A stretch of DNA of 49,940 nucleotides from positions 1 through 49,940 of the forward strand of contig SBAW01000036.1 in the NCBI GenBank assembly GCA_005239955.1. Direction: 5' to 3'. Below the pieces are notes generated by a model, which did no database searches, was not told where the DNA came from, and was given only the letters and a program-made list of their open reading frames with translations. Made by a program: the position numbers and the translations under genes. The stretch's first letter is position 1. Every line of letters starts with the position of its first letter. The stretch comes from a bacterium. GTDB lineage: Bacteria > Patescibacteriota > Minisyncoccia > Phycocordibacterales > SBAW01. This document shows, one piece after another, positions 38,314-47,084 of the stretch.

Positions 38314-40144
38314 CTAACTTCAACATCTGCCTCAGGACCTCCTCGGGCACTTCCTTTGGTTTATCGTGCGGTACATTGGCTGGTTCTTCTTGGCGCGGCA
38401 CTCCTTCTACCCCCGCTTTTGCCAGTACCCCTTGAAGTTCCTGTCCCTTTTTCTCTTCAATACTTTTGCGCTCCGCCGCTACGGTACGCTTTGCACGCTC
38501 AATAGCCTCGCGAAGACTTGTTCCTCCTTCAAGCGGGGGTTTTTTCTTTGCCTCAGGTTGCGAAGGCTGTGGTGGTCGCGGACGTTCTCTTGGTGGTTGA
38601 GTTTGTGGTTGAGGCGGACGAGGACGCTCTTCTCGTGGCTGCTGCGGGAAACGCAGCGGCATCGGCCTTTCTCCTCGTGGCGTTGCGGGAAAAGGCTGTC
38701 CTCCGCGTGATGCGCCTCCCGGATTCCCTCCAACCCCGCTCGGAGCAGGGGGAGCACTTCGCACGGGAGCACTTCCGCGCGGCGGGAAACCCGCTTGAGT
38801 ACGGTAGTAGGCAGAGCGCTCTTCGGCAGGTTTGGGGCGCTGCTGCATCGGTGTCTCTTCTTGAATGCGTTTAATTTCCGCTTCAACTGATTGGCGCTGG
38901 GCGGCATAGGTCTGCCGAGAAAAGTCTTTGACTTGTTCCGCGTAGGTTGTGGGGGGGAGATCAAAGGGTGGCAGTGTTGTCGCAGAAAACGGGGCACTTC
39001 CCACACCATCAATCATGAGGGTGAGGTAAATCTGTGCAAACCCTAAGTTGAGCAAGTCTTCTGGCACAAAGTGGGGTTTAAAGACTGTTTCGAGAATCTC
39101 TGCGTCAAAAGGACCGACACGAAACACAATCGTTGAGCCGACGTTCCCGAAGACGGCGCTTCGTACTTCCTCCTCCATCTGCTCAATGTATTGATGCGCA
39201 ATGATGAGGTTGAGTTTATATTTTCGTGCTTCGGAGAGAATGTCGGAGAATGATTGGTTTGCAAATGACTGAAACTCGTCGACGAAAAAGTAAAAGTTGG
39301 GAAGCTTCGCGAGTTCACTGCTTGAAGCGTCGGCACGGCTCATGGCCGCGAGATAAATCTTGGTGACGAGCATAGACCCAAGGAGCTGTGCATTGACTTC
39401 CCCGACCCGACCCTTAGAGAGGTTCATGATGATAATTTTTCGGCTATCCATCATCTCGCGGAAATCAAAGGATGATTTTGGCTGCCCCACAATGTTACGA
39501 ATCAAGGGGTTACTCGTGAACTGCCCAATCTTGTTTTGAATCGCCGGGGTTGCCTCTTGCGTATAGCGGTCGGTATAGGTCGCAAACTCATCGAGCCAAA
39601 AGCTCTTTACGATAGGGTCCTTCGCATGTTCAACGACCTTCTTCCGATATTCCTTATTGACGAGCATGCGGTTAACATCAAGAAGTGTTGAGCCAGGATA
39701 CTCAAGGAGCGCGAGAAGTGTGTTTGAGAGGATGTATTCCATGCGCGCACTCCACGCATCAACCCAGATCTTCCGAAAAGCCGAAAGAAGCCCGGAGACA
39801 ACGAGGTGTCGTTTGTCATAGCCAACATCTTCCATGATGTTGAAGGCTATGGGGTAATCCATATCAAAAGGCGCAAAATACAGCACGTCTTTAATCCGGT
39901 GCTCAGGTACGTACTCAAGAATCCGATCAGCAGTCGAGCCGTGGGGATCAATAAACGCAATGCCCTCGCCATTTCGAATATCCTGAATCGCCATGTTCTC
40001 GAGCATGGTTGATTTGCCCATACCCGTTTTCCCAACGACATACACATGGCGCGCGCGGTCTTTGCGCTTAATGCCAAAAGGAATTCGCTTACCGCGCGAG
40101 TTGGTAGCAGCAAAATAGGCTATTTGCTCGGGGTCCTCCCGCAT
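38300..40144 (-). CDS. TraG/VirD4/HerA-like ATPase with Pro-rich C-terminus
   Basis: HVYVVGKTGMGKSTMLENMAIQDI...IAFIDPHGSTADRIL...NFYFFVDEFQSFANQSFSDILSEARKY. Confidence 0.85.
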   Translation of the reverse strand: MREDPEQIAYFAATNSRGKRIPFGIKRKDRARHVYVVGKTGMGKSTMLENMAIQDIRNGEGIAFIDPHGSTADRILEYVPEHRIKDVLYFAPFDMDYPIAFNIMEDVGYDKRHLVVSGLLSAFRKIWVDAWSARMEYILSNTLLALLEYPGSTLLDVNRMLVNKEYRKKVVEHAKDPIVKSFWLDEFATYTDRYTQEATPAIQNKIGQFTSNPLIRNIVGQPKSSFDFREMMDSRKIIIMNLSKGRVGEVNAQLLGSMLVTKIYLAAMSRADASSSELAKLPNFYFFVDEFQSFANQSFSDILSEARKYKLNLIIAHQYIEQMEEEVRSAVFGNVGSTIVFRVGPFDAEILETVFKPHFVPEDLLNLGFAQIYLTLMIDGVGSAPFSATTLPPFDLPPTTYAEQVKDFSRQTYAAQRQSVEAEIKRIQEETPMQQRPKPAEERSAYYRTQAGFPPRGSAPVRSAPPAPSGVGGNPGGASRGGQPFPATPRGERPMPLRFPQQPREERPRPPQPQTQPPRERPRPPQPSQPEAKKKPPLEGGTSLREAIERAKRTVAAERKSIEEKKGQELQGVLAKAGVEGVPRQEEPANVPHDKPKEVPEEVLRQMLKLDDSS

Positions 40145-40153
40145 ACAGCGTTC

Positions 40154-40159
40154 AGTATA
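40154..40159 (-). promoter_or_regulatory. -10 box TATACT 9 nt before ATG
   Basis: Minus strand GCTATACTgaacgctgtATG. Confidence 0.5.
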
Positions 40160-40179
40160 GCAAAGGAAAAGCCTTGATT

Positions 40180-41436
40180 TTAGGGCTCTTGGGGCCCGAC
40201 GACTTGTTTGAGACTTCCGTATTTATTTGCCGGATCCCAAAACATCCACGAGGTAAGTCCTGCGTCATAGGTCGCTTTGATTTGGGCCTCGATGTCTGCC
40301 GGAAGGTAGTCCTTGCCGTAGTCAAAATCTTGGAGCCACGGCCGCATCTTAAGCGCGGAGTAGGCTGGTTTGCTGTAGGTATAGGGAGAGGTGGTTGTCG
40401 AAAGAAGTTGGTGCGTAAGGGCCGTGACAGTTGTGGTCGTTGCGACGGTACGATTTACGGCTTCGGTCATTGAATAATTCACCACCCTGTACGGATCTCC
40501 GTTTGGATTACTAAGCCCCAGAAACGACTTGGGGTAATGCGATGGATAGACCATGGGTGCAATGAAATCAAAGTACGGAAGCGCCCGCTCAAGAACTTGC
40601 CCAATATTGAGGTCGTCTACATTGGTGGTTGTCATACCAAAAAGGTCAGCGGACATCACGACGCCTGTCGGCTTCACGTGGGCCTGAAGATAGACGAAAA
40701 ATTCTTCGAGCGCCTGTGCGCGATTGCCGCCCAGATAGACGATGTCAGACATGGGACCATCTGATGGCCACCGAATGTAGTCGTAGTTCAGTTCGTCAAA
40801 ACCAAGAGCGTACGATTCTTTTGACAGCTCGACAATGTATTCCCAAAATGGTTTTGAAGAAACCGAAACAAACGAAAGTCCTTTGTAATCTTTCCACGGC
40901 TCTCCGGGGCGCGACTTACTTTGGACCGATTGATCGGGGTATTTTTTCGTGTAATACGGGTCCTGAAATACCGTGATGCGACCGATGACAAAAATATTTT
41001 TAGCGTGGAGGCGGTCAATGAATGTTTTCATGTCTCGCGCACCACATTGGTCGGAAACTGCATGCGCGAGTTTAGGATTGTCGGTCGTAAATGCAATTTT
41101 CCCCGTGTAATCTTTTATATCAATGACAATCGCATTAAGTTCCGTCTCATCAACGAGTTCTACGAGAGTGTCGCGAAACGATGGCGTCCCCACCACACAT
41201 TGACTCATGTAAATAGCCTTAACCGCAGCAGGAAGTGGCACGTGAGTAGCGGAGGATGGCGTTGGCGCGGGAGATGAGGCTCCCGGAGAAGTGTCGTCGC
41301 CAAGGGTGACAGAGGTACGAAAGAGATTCGGCGAATAGATAAAACCGCCAAGGGCAAGGGCGATAGCTGCCATGCTTCCTCCAAGAAGAAGGAGCGAGTT
41401 CCCCCGTCTTGCCTTACCGCTGCGTCGTGCCGCCAT
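40180..41436 (-). CDS. DUF4015-family putative glycoside hydrolase with N-terminal signal anchor
   Basis: LNAIVIDIKDYTGKIAF...RLHAKNIFVIGRITVFQDP...ELNYDYIRWPSDG...DFIAPMVYPSHY. Confidence 0.85.
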   Translation of the reverse strand: MAARRSGKARRGNSLLLLGGSMAAIALALGGFIYSPNLFRTSVTLGDDTSPGASSPAPTPSSATHVPLPAAVKAIYMSQCVVGTPSFRDTLVELVDETELNAIVIDIKDYTGKIAFTTDNPKLAHAVSDQCGARDMKTFIDRLHAKNIFVIGRITVFQDPYYTKKYPDQSVQSKSRPGEPWKDYKGLSFVSVSSKPFWEYIVELSKESYALGFDELNYDYIRWPSDGPMSDIVYLGGNRAQALEEFFVYLQAHVKPTGVVMSADLFGMTTTNVDDLNIGQVLERALPYFDFIAPMVYPSHYPKSFLGLSNPNGDPYRVVNYSMTEAVNRTVATTTTVTALTHQLLSTTTSPYTYSKPAYSALKMRPWLQDFDYGKDYLPADIEAQIKATYDAGLTSWMFWDPANKYGSLKQVVGPQEP

Positions 41437-41650
41437 GAGTATTCACATTGCTTTCAATGAAAACGCCACTGCGGCTCGCTTCTCTGCGGCGCTCCCGTGC
41501 CATAAATTCTCGGCGAAGCGAAATGGCAACCACGACAATAATGATGCCGAGGACGACAAATATAATTTCTCGCCAGGATTGCGGGAATCCCAAGAACGGG
41601 AGTATGCCAACCCCCAGTCCGCACAAAAAGAGAATCGTATCTTTGGACAT
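41414..41650 (-). CDS. Small membrane protein
   Basis: TILFLCGLGVGILPFLGFPQSWREIIFVVLGIIIVVVAISL. Confidence 0.55.
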   Translation of the reverse strand: MSKDTILFLCGLGVGILPFLGFPQSWREIIFVVLGIIIVVVAISLRREFMARERRREASRSGVFIESNVNTHGGTTQR

Positions 41651-41662
41651 GGTGGAGCTATT

Positions 41663-42352
41663 TTAGTACGAGCCGGAAATGAGCACAACAAACTCCCCTC
41701 GCACACTGTCAGGACGGGCAGTAAACGACGCCATAAGTTCTTCCGGCGTGCCAAAGCGGAATTCTTCATGGATTTTGGTGAGTTCTCGCGCAATGGCGAC
41801 ACGCCTTGTGGGTACTACCTTCGCGAGCGATTCGAGCGTCTTCATGATACGATGGGGCGATTCATAGAAGACAACGGTGCGAGAAGTTTCAGCAATTTCT
41901 CCAAACAGAGTCTGTCGCCCCTTTTTGTGAGGCAAAAACCCAAGAAAGAGAAAATCAGAAGAAGGAAAGCCGGACGCTGAAAGCGCCGCGGTAACCGCTG
42001 CGGCCCCGGGAATAGGAACCACGGCCACCTCAGGGAGCTCTTCACGAATACGTGCGACGAGTTTTACTCCAGGGTCAGAAATGGTTGGTGTTCCCGCGTC
42101 AGAGACAAGTGCCACCCCCTTCCCTTCCCGGAGCACTGCCACAATTTCATCTTCTTTTATTGCAGAGCTATGCGCGTGGTAGGAGCGTGTCTTTGCGTTG
42201 ATGCCGTGGCGCTCTAAAAGTACGCGCGTGGTACGGGTGTCCTCACAAAAGATGACATCGACTTCTTTGAGTATGCGAAGTGCCCGAAGCGTAATGTCTT
42301 CAAGATTCCCAATCGGTGTCGCCACAATATAGAGTTTTCCTTTTTCATCCAT
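41663..42352 (-). CDS. rsmI: 16S rRNA (cytidine1402-2'-O)-methyltransferase
   Basis: LYIVATPIGNLEDITLRALRILKEVDVIFCEDTRTTRVLL...VSDAGTPTISDPG. Confidence 0.95.
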   Translation of the reverse strand: MDEKGKLYIVATPIGNLEDITLRALRILKEVDVIFCEDTRTTRVLLERHGINAKTRSYHAHSSAIKEDEIVAVLREGKGVALVSDAGTPTISDPGVKLVARIREELPEVAVVPIPGAAAVTAALSASGFPSSDFLFLGFLPHKKGRQTLFGEIAETSRTVVFYESPHRIMKTLESLAKVVPTRRVAIARELTKIHEEFRFGTPEELMASFTARPDSVRGEFVVLISGSY

Positions 42353-42362
42353 AAAATAGAGT

Positions 42363-42632
42363 TTATTCTAAACTTCTCAAGAACTTTAGAACTTGGGAGG
42401 CACGGCTGGTAATTTTATGGCGTACGCTGTGTCCGTCACTACGCTTCAATAAGAGCCCGGCAATTGCCAGACGTCGCATGTGGTCTGAAGCAGTTTTAAA
42501 GTTTATGGAAAGCGCCCCCGCGACCTCTTCCAACGAGAGCTCTGGTTCTTTGCGAAGAAGTTCCAAAATTTCAATGCGCCGATGGTTTGCAAACCCTTTA
42601 ACCAAACGCTCTAGTTCTCTAAATTTCCTCAT
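42363..42632 (-). CDS. ArsR-like winged-helix transcriptional regulator
   Basis: RRIEILELLRKEPELSLEEVAGALSINFKTASDHMRRLAIAGLL. Confidence 0.82.
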   Translation of the reverse strand: MRKFRELERLVKGFANHRRIEILELLRKEPELSLEEVAGALSINFKTASDHMRRLAIAGLLLKRSDGHSVRHKITSRASQVLKFLRSLE

Positions 42633-42635
42633 GTT

Positions 42636-42673
42636 ACTTTGTTCTAAAGTTCTTGAGAACTTTAGAACAAAGT
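42636..42673. promoter_or_regulatory. Perfect 18-bp inverted repeat with 2-nt spacer; likely operator
   Basis: ACTTTGTTCTAAAGTTCT TG AGAACTTTAGAACAAAGT immediately upstream of the ArsR-like gene; TATACT just upstream on minus. Confidence 0.8.
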
Positions 42674-42680
42674 CAGTATA

Positions 42681-43970
42681 TCAGTGCGCAATCAATTCAG
42701 CGACCTTATACACATCCCCCGCTCCAACGGTCATGACAAGATCCTCCGGTCCGGTGTGTTTGAGGAGATATGCTGCAATCTCATCAAATGAGTGGAGTGC
42801 TTGCACATTCTTATTTGTCTTTGAGATTGCGCGAGCGAGATCGTTGCTCGTAACCCCAGGTATTGGTTCTTCACGAGCGGGGTAAATAGGTACCAGAATT
42901 ACATTGTCAGCTTTCGCAAGTTCAGTCACAAATCCGTCAAAAAGGTCCCTCGTGCGTGAGTAGAGATGGGGGTGAAACACAATGGTAATCTTTTTATCCG
43001 AAAATTTTTGACGTGCCGCTTTGAGTGTTTCGCGAATCGCGGTTGGGTGATGCGCGTAGTCATCGTATACCAAGGCTCCAGTCTTTGTTTTGCCTTTCGC
43101 TTCAAAGCGTCGCCAACTGCCATTAAAAGAAGCGAGTGACGTATCAATGACGTTGTGTGGAAGCATGCCATCGAAGGCGCACGCCGCTGCCTTTGCCGCA
43201 CGTGCATTCTCTTCATTAAAGGAGCCGAGAAGTTTAAGCGCCGGCACCTGCTCTTTCGTGTAATCAATAATGCGTGCTCTCACCCCCGCAACGATAGGCA
43301 CTATGGCGGGGTGGACGGGATCTGTGACAATGGCGCCGTGGGACGGCAGCGCGAGAGCGGCTTTCCGATAGGTGTCTTGAAGCGCCTGAAGATCTTTAAA
43401 GAAATCAGTATGATCCCACTCAACATTGGTGAGCACCAGAATCGTTGGCGAAAGATCAAGGAGGTGGTTGCGATACTCACAGGCCTCCACAACAAAAAGA
43501 GAGGGATTACCGGCAAGGAAATTTGATTCAAAATCTTTAACGAGACTTCCCACAATTGCGGTAGGTTTCTTTCCAGCATCGGCGAGGATTTTGGCGATCA
43601 TGCCGGTTGTCGTCGTCTTTCCGTGGGTCCCGGTAATCGCAATCGTATAGGCCTCACGCGATGCCGCTCCGAGTGCTTCAAAATAGGAGAGCATGGGGAG
43701 CGTACGCTTCATCGAAGCGGCACGTTCTGGGTTATCGCTCCACACCGCGTCGCTATAGATGACCACGTCGACATGAGAAGGAATATTTTCTGGGTTTTGA
43801 CCAATGGAAACCTTCGCTCCCCTTTTTTCAAGCAGCTCGGTAACGACTGATGCTTCTCTGTCAGAACCAGTCACGACGACTCCTCGGGAAAGAAATAATT
43901 GTGCAAGTGCCGACATCCCAATGCCGCCAATCCCAATGAAGTGTGCTTGTTTGACAGATTCAATATTCAT
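42681..43970 (-). CDS. murC: UDP-N-acetylmuramate--L-alanine ligase
   Basis: AHFIGIGGIGMSALAQLFLSRGVVVTGSD...IAITGTHGKTTTTGMIAKIL. Confidence 0.95.
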   Translation of the reverse strand: MNIESVKQAHFIGIGGIGMSALAQLFLSRGVVVTGSDREASVVTELLEKRGAKVSIGQNPENIPSHVDVVIYSDAVWSDNPERAASMKRTLPMLSYFEALGAASREAYTIAITGTHGKTTTTGMIAKILADAGKKPTAIVGSLVKDFESNFLAGNPSLFVVEACEYRNHLLDLSPTILVLTNVEWDHTDFFKDLQALQDTYRKAALALPSHGAIVTDPVHPAIVPIVAGVRARIIDYTKEQVPALKLLGSFNEENARAAKAAACAFDGMLPHNVIDTSLASFNGSWRRFEAKGKTKTGALVYDDYAHHPTAIRETLKAARQKFSDKKITIVFHPHLYSRTRDLFDGFVTELAKADNVILVPIYPAREEPIPGVTSNDLARAISKTNKNVQALHSFDEIAAYLLKHTGPEDLVMTVGAGDVYKVAELIAH

Positions 43971-44386
43971 GAGCCGTATACCTGGTCAACCGCCTGAGCG
44001 AAAATAGGCAAAAATGTCTTCACCGCCTGACTTTGATCATACGGAATCGATCCTTTCTTTCCGGTTATAGGAAGACGATCCATCATGGCTGACTGCACAT
44101 CAATCTTGCTAAATCCTGTCGCTTTAAGAAGTGTGCAGAAAGCTATGTAGTGTGCCACCGTACCGTTGTTTTGACGAACAAATGCCGCAAATGTTGGATC
44201 GGGTGAAGGAATGCGATAGGAAGAATCTTTTTGAATCTCATCTCGGACTTGTAACAAAAAGTCCATGCATTCGCCGCAGGTCTTTCCTTCCTTCTTATTC
44301 GGGAGGAGAAAACTCAAAGGGTTTTGTGCAATCCTTGTTATTAAAGCCTGTCGTTCAGGGTCTTTTTTATCAGGTTTCTCTTTCAT
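43967..44386 (-). CDS. Uncharacterised 139-aa protein between murC and murD
   Basis: Short-overlap ORF in the mur operon; CGEC motif. Confidence 0.6.
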   Translation of the reverse strand: MKEKPDKKDPERQALITRIAQNPLSFLLPNKKEGKTCGECMDFLLQVRDEIQKDSSYRIPSPDPTFAAFVRQNNGTVAHYIAFCTLLKATGFSKIDVQSAMMDRLPITGKKGSIPYDQSQAVKTFLPIFAQAVDQVYGS

Positions 44387-45696
44387 AAGGCATGTATAGC
44401 TGTGATAAACTGTTCCCCTCTATCATATTCATTTTTAAACATTCCAAATGATGCGAACGCGGGGCTAAAGAGGATCGTGTCTCCGCTTTTTGCTTCATGA
44501 ACTGCCGCCTTCACTACATCTTCTATATTGCGATATATCGCAATATTGGGTAATTGCGATTTTATTTGGTCCGTGCCAGTTCCAGCGAGGAGTATAAGAC
44601 TTTTGGTACGGACTTTTATCTCCTCAAGGAGCGCATTCATAGTGAGACCTTTATCATAGCCTCCCATAATGAGGATGACGTTTTTGTTACCGCGATCAAG
44701 CGCGCGGAGGCCAGCAATTGTCGCTTCTGGAGTCGTTGAGGTGGTGTCATTATAGATTTTTATGCCGTTTTTTTCTGCCACAAGCTCGAGGCGACCCGGA
44801 ACTCCAGGAAATTTCTGCAACGCTCTTTGAATAATCTCATCATCAACTCCGAATTCTCTCGCTGCTGCTGCGGCCAAGCTCGCGTTGTAGCGATTATGCT
44901 CTCCGGGGATAGCAAGTTTCCATGACTTCGGTAAATCTTTCGCCACAACAACATGGCTGCAGATTTTGCTTCTGTATTTCTCTTTAATGATCGGTGCGAC
45001 TTGAGAGCCCACAACAAGCGTGTCGTCATCTTCTTGGCAAAGAAAGACAGCCGCTTTATCAGCAAGATAGCGATCCCTGTTGCCATAGTAATCAAGGTGA
45101 TCGTCGTAAAATGTCGTAAAAACGCTTATTTCTGGGCTTATTTTCTCGTCCGCAAATCCTTGGAGTTGCCACGAATCAAGTTCGAGTACCGCGACCGAGT
45201 CGCCGCTTACCTTAGAGAGGAGCGCGAGCGTTGAGACGCCAGCGATATTACCGGCAAGAATAGCGTCATCACCCGCCTCTTTAAGTATTGCGTGGATCAT
45301 TGTAGCGACAGTTGTTTTGCCTCGCGTACCGGTCACGCCAATCACTGGAATCTCTGCGAGCTTCGTGAAAAGCGCTGTCGACATTGTGACAGGGATTTTG
45401 TTTTTCTTCGCTTCAGCGATATAGGGGGAGTCGAGCGGAACTTTGGGACCCTTGATGATAAGGTCGCGATCGCGGAAATCCTCGAGCTTATGTTCACCGA
45501 GCGTATAGCAAATATTTTTGTATTGCGTTAACTTCTCGAGCGAAGATGCAAGCTCTTTCTGGCTTTTCATATCAGTGACGATGAGGTCTGCACCGCACTC
45601 CGCAAGAAATGCCGCGTCCCCTACCCCACGCCCAAGGAGCCCCAATCCCATAAGGGTTATTTTCTTGCCGTTGAAATAAGTGCGGTAATCAATCAT
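44383..45696 (-). CDS. murD: UDP-N-acetylmuramoylalanine--D-glutamate ligase
   Basis: KITLMGLGLLGRGVGDAAFLAECGADLIVTD...IGVTGTRGKTTVATMI...YNDTTSTTPEATIAGL. Confidence 0.94.
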   Translation of the reverse strand: MIDYRTYFNGKKITLMGLGLLGRGVGDAAFLAECGADLIVTDMKSQKELASSLEKLTQYKNICYTLGEHKLEDFRDRDLIIKGPKVPLDSPYIAEAKKNKIPVTMSTALFTKLAEIPVIGVTGTRGKTTVATMIHAILKEAGDDAILAGNIAGVSTLALLSKVSGDSVAVLELDSWQLQGFADEKISPEISVFTTFYDDHLDYYGNRDRYLADKAAVFLCQEDDDTLVVGSQVAPIIKEKYRSKICSHVVVAKDLPKSWKLAIPGEHNRYNASLAAAAAREFGVDDEIIQRALQKFPGVPGRLELVAEKNGIKIYNDTTSTTPEATIAGLRALDRGNKNVILIMGGYDKGLTMNALLEEIKVRTKSLILLAGTGTDQIKSQLPNIAIYRNIEDVVKAAVHEAKSGDTILFSPAFASFGMFKNEYDRGEQFITAIHAL

Positions 45697-45711
45697 GCCA
45701 GAAGAGCTACT

Positions 45712-46503
45712 CTATACTGTTTTGAGCACATGATAAACAGGTGGGGCCACTTCAATAGAATAGTCCGTTCCACCAAAAAGTTCTGCGACATAGGACGAGA
45801 AAACGGAAGATTCTTTCGAGATAAGGAATTGCAGCTTCCCTGTTCCTTCAATTGAGAAGCGTTTTATCACTTCCTGTGCCACAGCATCTGCAGGATCAAA
45901 GAGTTCGATAGTGCTTCTCTGATCTTTGAGACACTCCGCAAATACATCGGCAACAAAAGGATAGTGGGTGCAGGAGAGTGAAATAATTTCTGCGCTATTT
46001 TTTAAAGCACTCTCAACCGCTTCGCGTACCGCGGCCTTAATTTCGCCTTGCGAGGCGCCTGACTCGATAAGACCAGCGAGGGCGGGAACAGCAATGGGTA
46101 CAATCTGCGTTCCCCCTTTTTGAAATGCGTCCTGATAAATACCGGAACGGATAGTTGCCTCTGTGCCAAGCACCGCGATCTTTTTCTTTCGCGGCGCAAG
46201 CGCCGCAACCGTAGGCTCAACCATTTCGATAACGTCAAAGACATGGAGCCGCAGAAGATCGATGGGGACGGCATGAACCGAAACTGACGCACTATTACAT
46301 GCGCTCACAATTTGAGTACAGCCCGCCGCATGGAGATACCGCAGTGTCATGCCAATAAGATCGGCTATTTCGCTTTTACTCTTTGGCCCGTAGGGCGCAT
46401 TTGCGGTATCGCCAAAATAGACGATGTCGGCTTTCGACGCTCGCTTGCGAATGGCCTGAAGCACTGCAAGCCCCCCTACTCCAGAGTCAAATATCCCAAT
46501 CAT
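45712..46503 (-). CDS. murI: Glutamate racemase
   Basis: MIGIFDSGVGGLAVLQAIRKR...YFGDTANAPYGPKS...SLSCTHYPF; start moved from 46527 to MIGIF. Confidence 0.93.
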   Translation of the reverse strand: MIGIFDSGVGGLAVLQAIRKRASKADIVYFGDTANAPYGPKSKSEIADLIGMTLRYLHAAGCTQIVSACNSASVSVHAVPIDLLRLHVFDVIEMVEPTVAALAPRKKKIAVLGTEATIRSGIYQDAFQKGGTQIVPIAVPALAGLIESGASQGEIKAAVREAVESALKNSAEIISLSCTHYPFVADVFAECLKDQRSTIELFDPADAVAQEVIKRFSIEGTGKLQFLISKESSVFSSYVAELFGGTDYSIEVAPPVYHVLKTV

Positions 46504-46664
46504 GTGGGCGCGAGAGGACTTGGTCACCAGTTTCTAAGTCGCTTTGCTCCATAAGAACTGTCGGCCCCGGCTCGTCCGCTTCGCAGACTCCGCCCTTCAA
46601 ACTCCTTCTCGCCTCACAATGATAACTCGTTCAGACTGCCCCCGGCAGTCTTCACGAATCATTG

Positions 46665-46746
46665 TGGGCGCGAGAGGACTTGAACCTCCATGCCTTGCGG
46701 CATACGCTCCTGAAGCGTACGTGTCTACCAATTCCACCACGCGCCC
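46665..46746 (-). tRNA. tRNA-Leu (CAG)
   Basis: GGGCGCGTGGTGGAATTGGTAGACACGTACGCTTCAGGAGCGTATGCC...GGTTCAAGTCCTCTCGCGCCCA. Confidence 0.92.
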
Positions 46747-46750
46747 GTTG

Positions 46751-46780
46751 CATGGGATCGAACTTTTGTCTTTCCCTTAT
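46751..46780 (-). pseudogene. Degenerate 3' half of tRNA-Ile
   Basis: gggatcgaacttttgtctttcccttatc vs intact gggatcgaaccttcgacctttcccttatc. Confidence 0.65.
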
Positions 46781-46822
46781 CGGCGGCAGCGAGCGAGGGC
46801 TGAAAACAGATAACTCGCTGTG

Positions 46823-46894
46823 TGCGGGCGGAAGGGATCGAACCTTCGACCTTTCCCTTATCAGAGGAATGCTCTACCACTGAGCTACGCCCGC
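46823..46894 (-). tRNA. tRNA-Ile (GAT)
   Basis: GCGGGCGTAGCTCAGTGGTAGAGCATTCCTCTGATAAGGGAAAGGTCGAAGGTTCGATCCCTTCCGCCCGCA. Confidence 0.93.
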
Positions 46895-46955
46895 ACACAA
46901 GGAACTATTTTGTTTTCAAGCCCGAGCGAGCGAACCGCCGATATGCTTTGCATAT

Positions 46956-46998
46956 CAGAGGAATGCTCCCTGCCTGCGCAGGCAGGTACCACTTCAGC
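46956..46998 (-). pseudogene. Degenerate 5' half of tRNA-Ile with an 18-nt palindrome inserted in the D-loop
   Basis: atcagaggaatgctc[cctgcctgcgcaggcagg]taccacttcagcta vs intact atcagaggaatgctctaccactgagcta. Confidence 0.65.
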
Positions 46999-47057
46999 TA
47001 GCCTGCAGTTTCGAACCTTCTATATCTATCAGGAAACGCGCTCTCACGCAAAAGCCC

Positions 47058-47084
47058 GCCTCGCGGCGGGCTTTTGCTACAGCA
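47058..47084. terminator. Bidirectional terminator downstream of the 16S gene
   Basis: AAAAGCCCGCC TCGC GGCGGGCTTTT. Confidence 0.85.

Noticed and set aside
46740-47010. Functional split tRNA with trans-splicing
   Set aside because: The outer halves have poor acceptor and T-stem pairing; kept only as a relic or nested arrangement.
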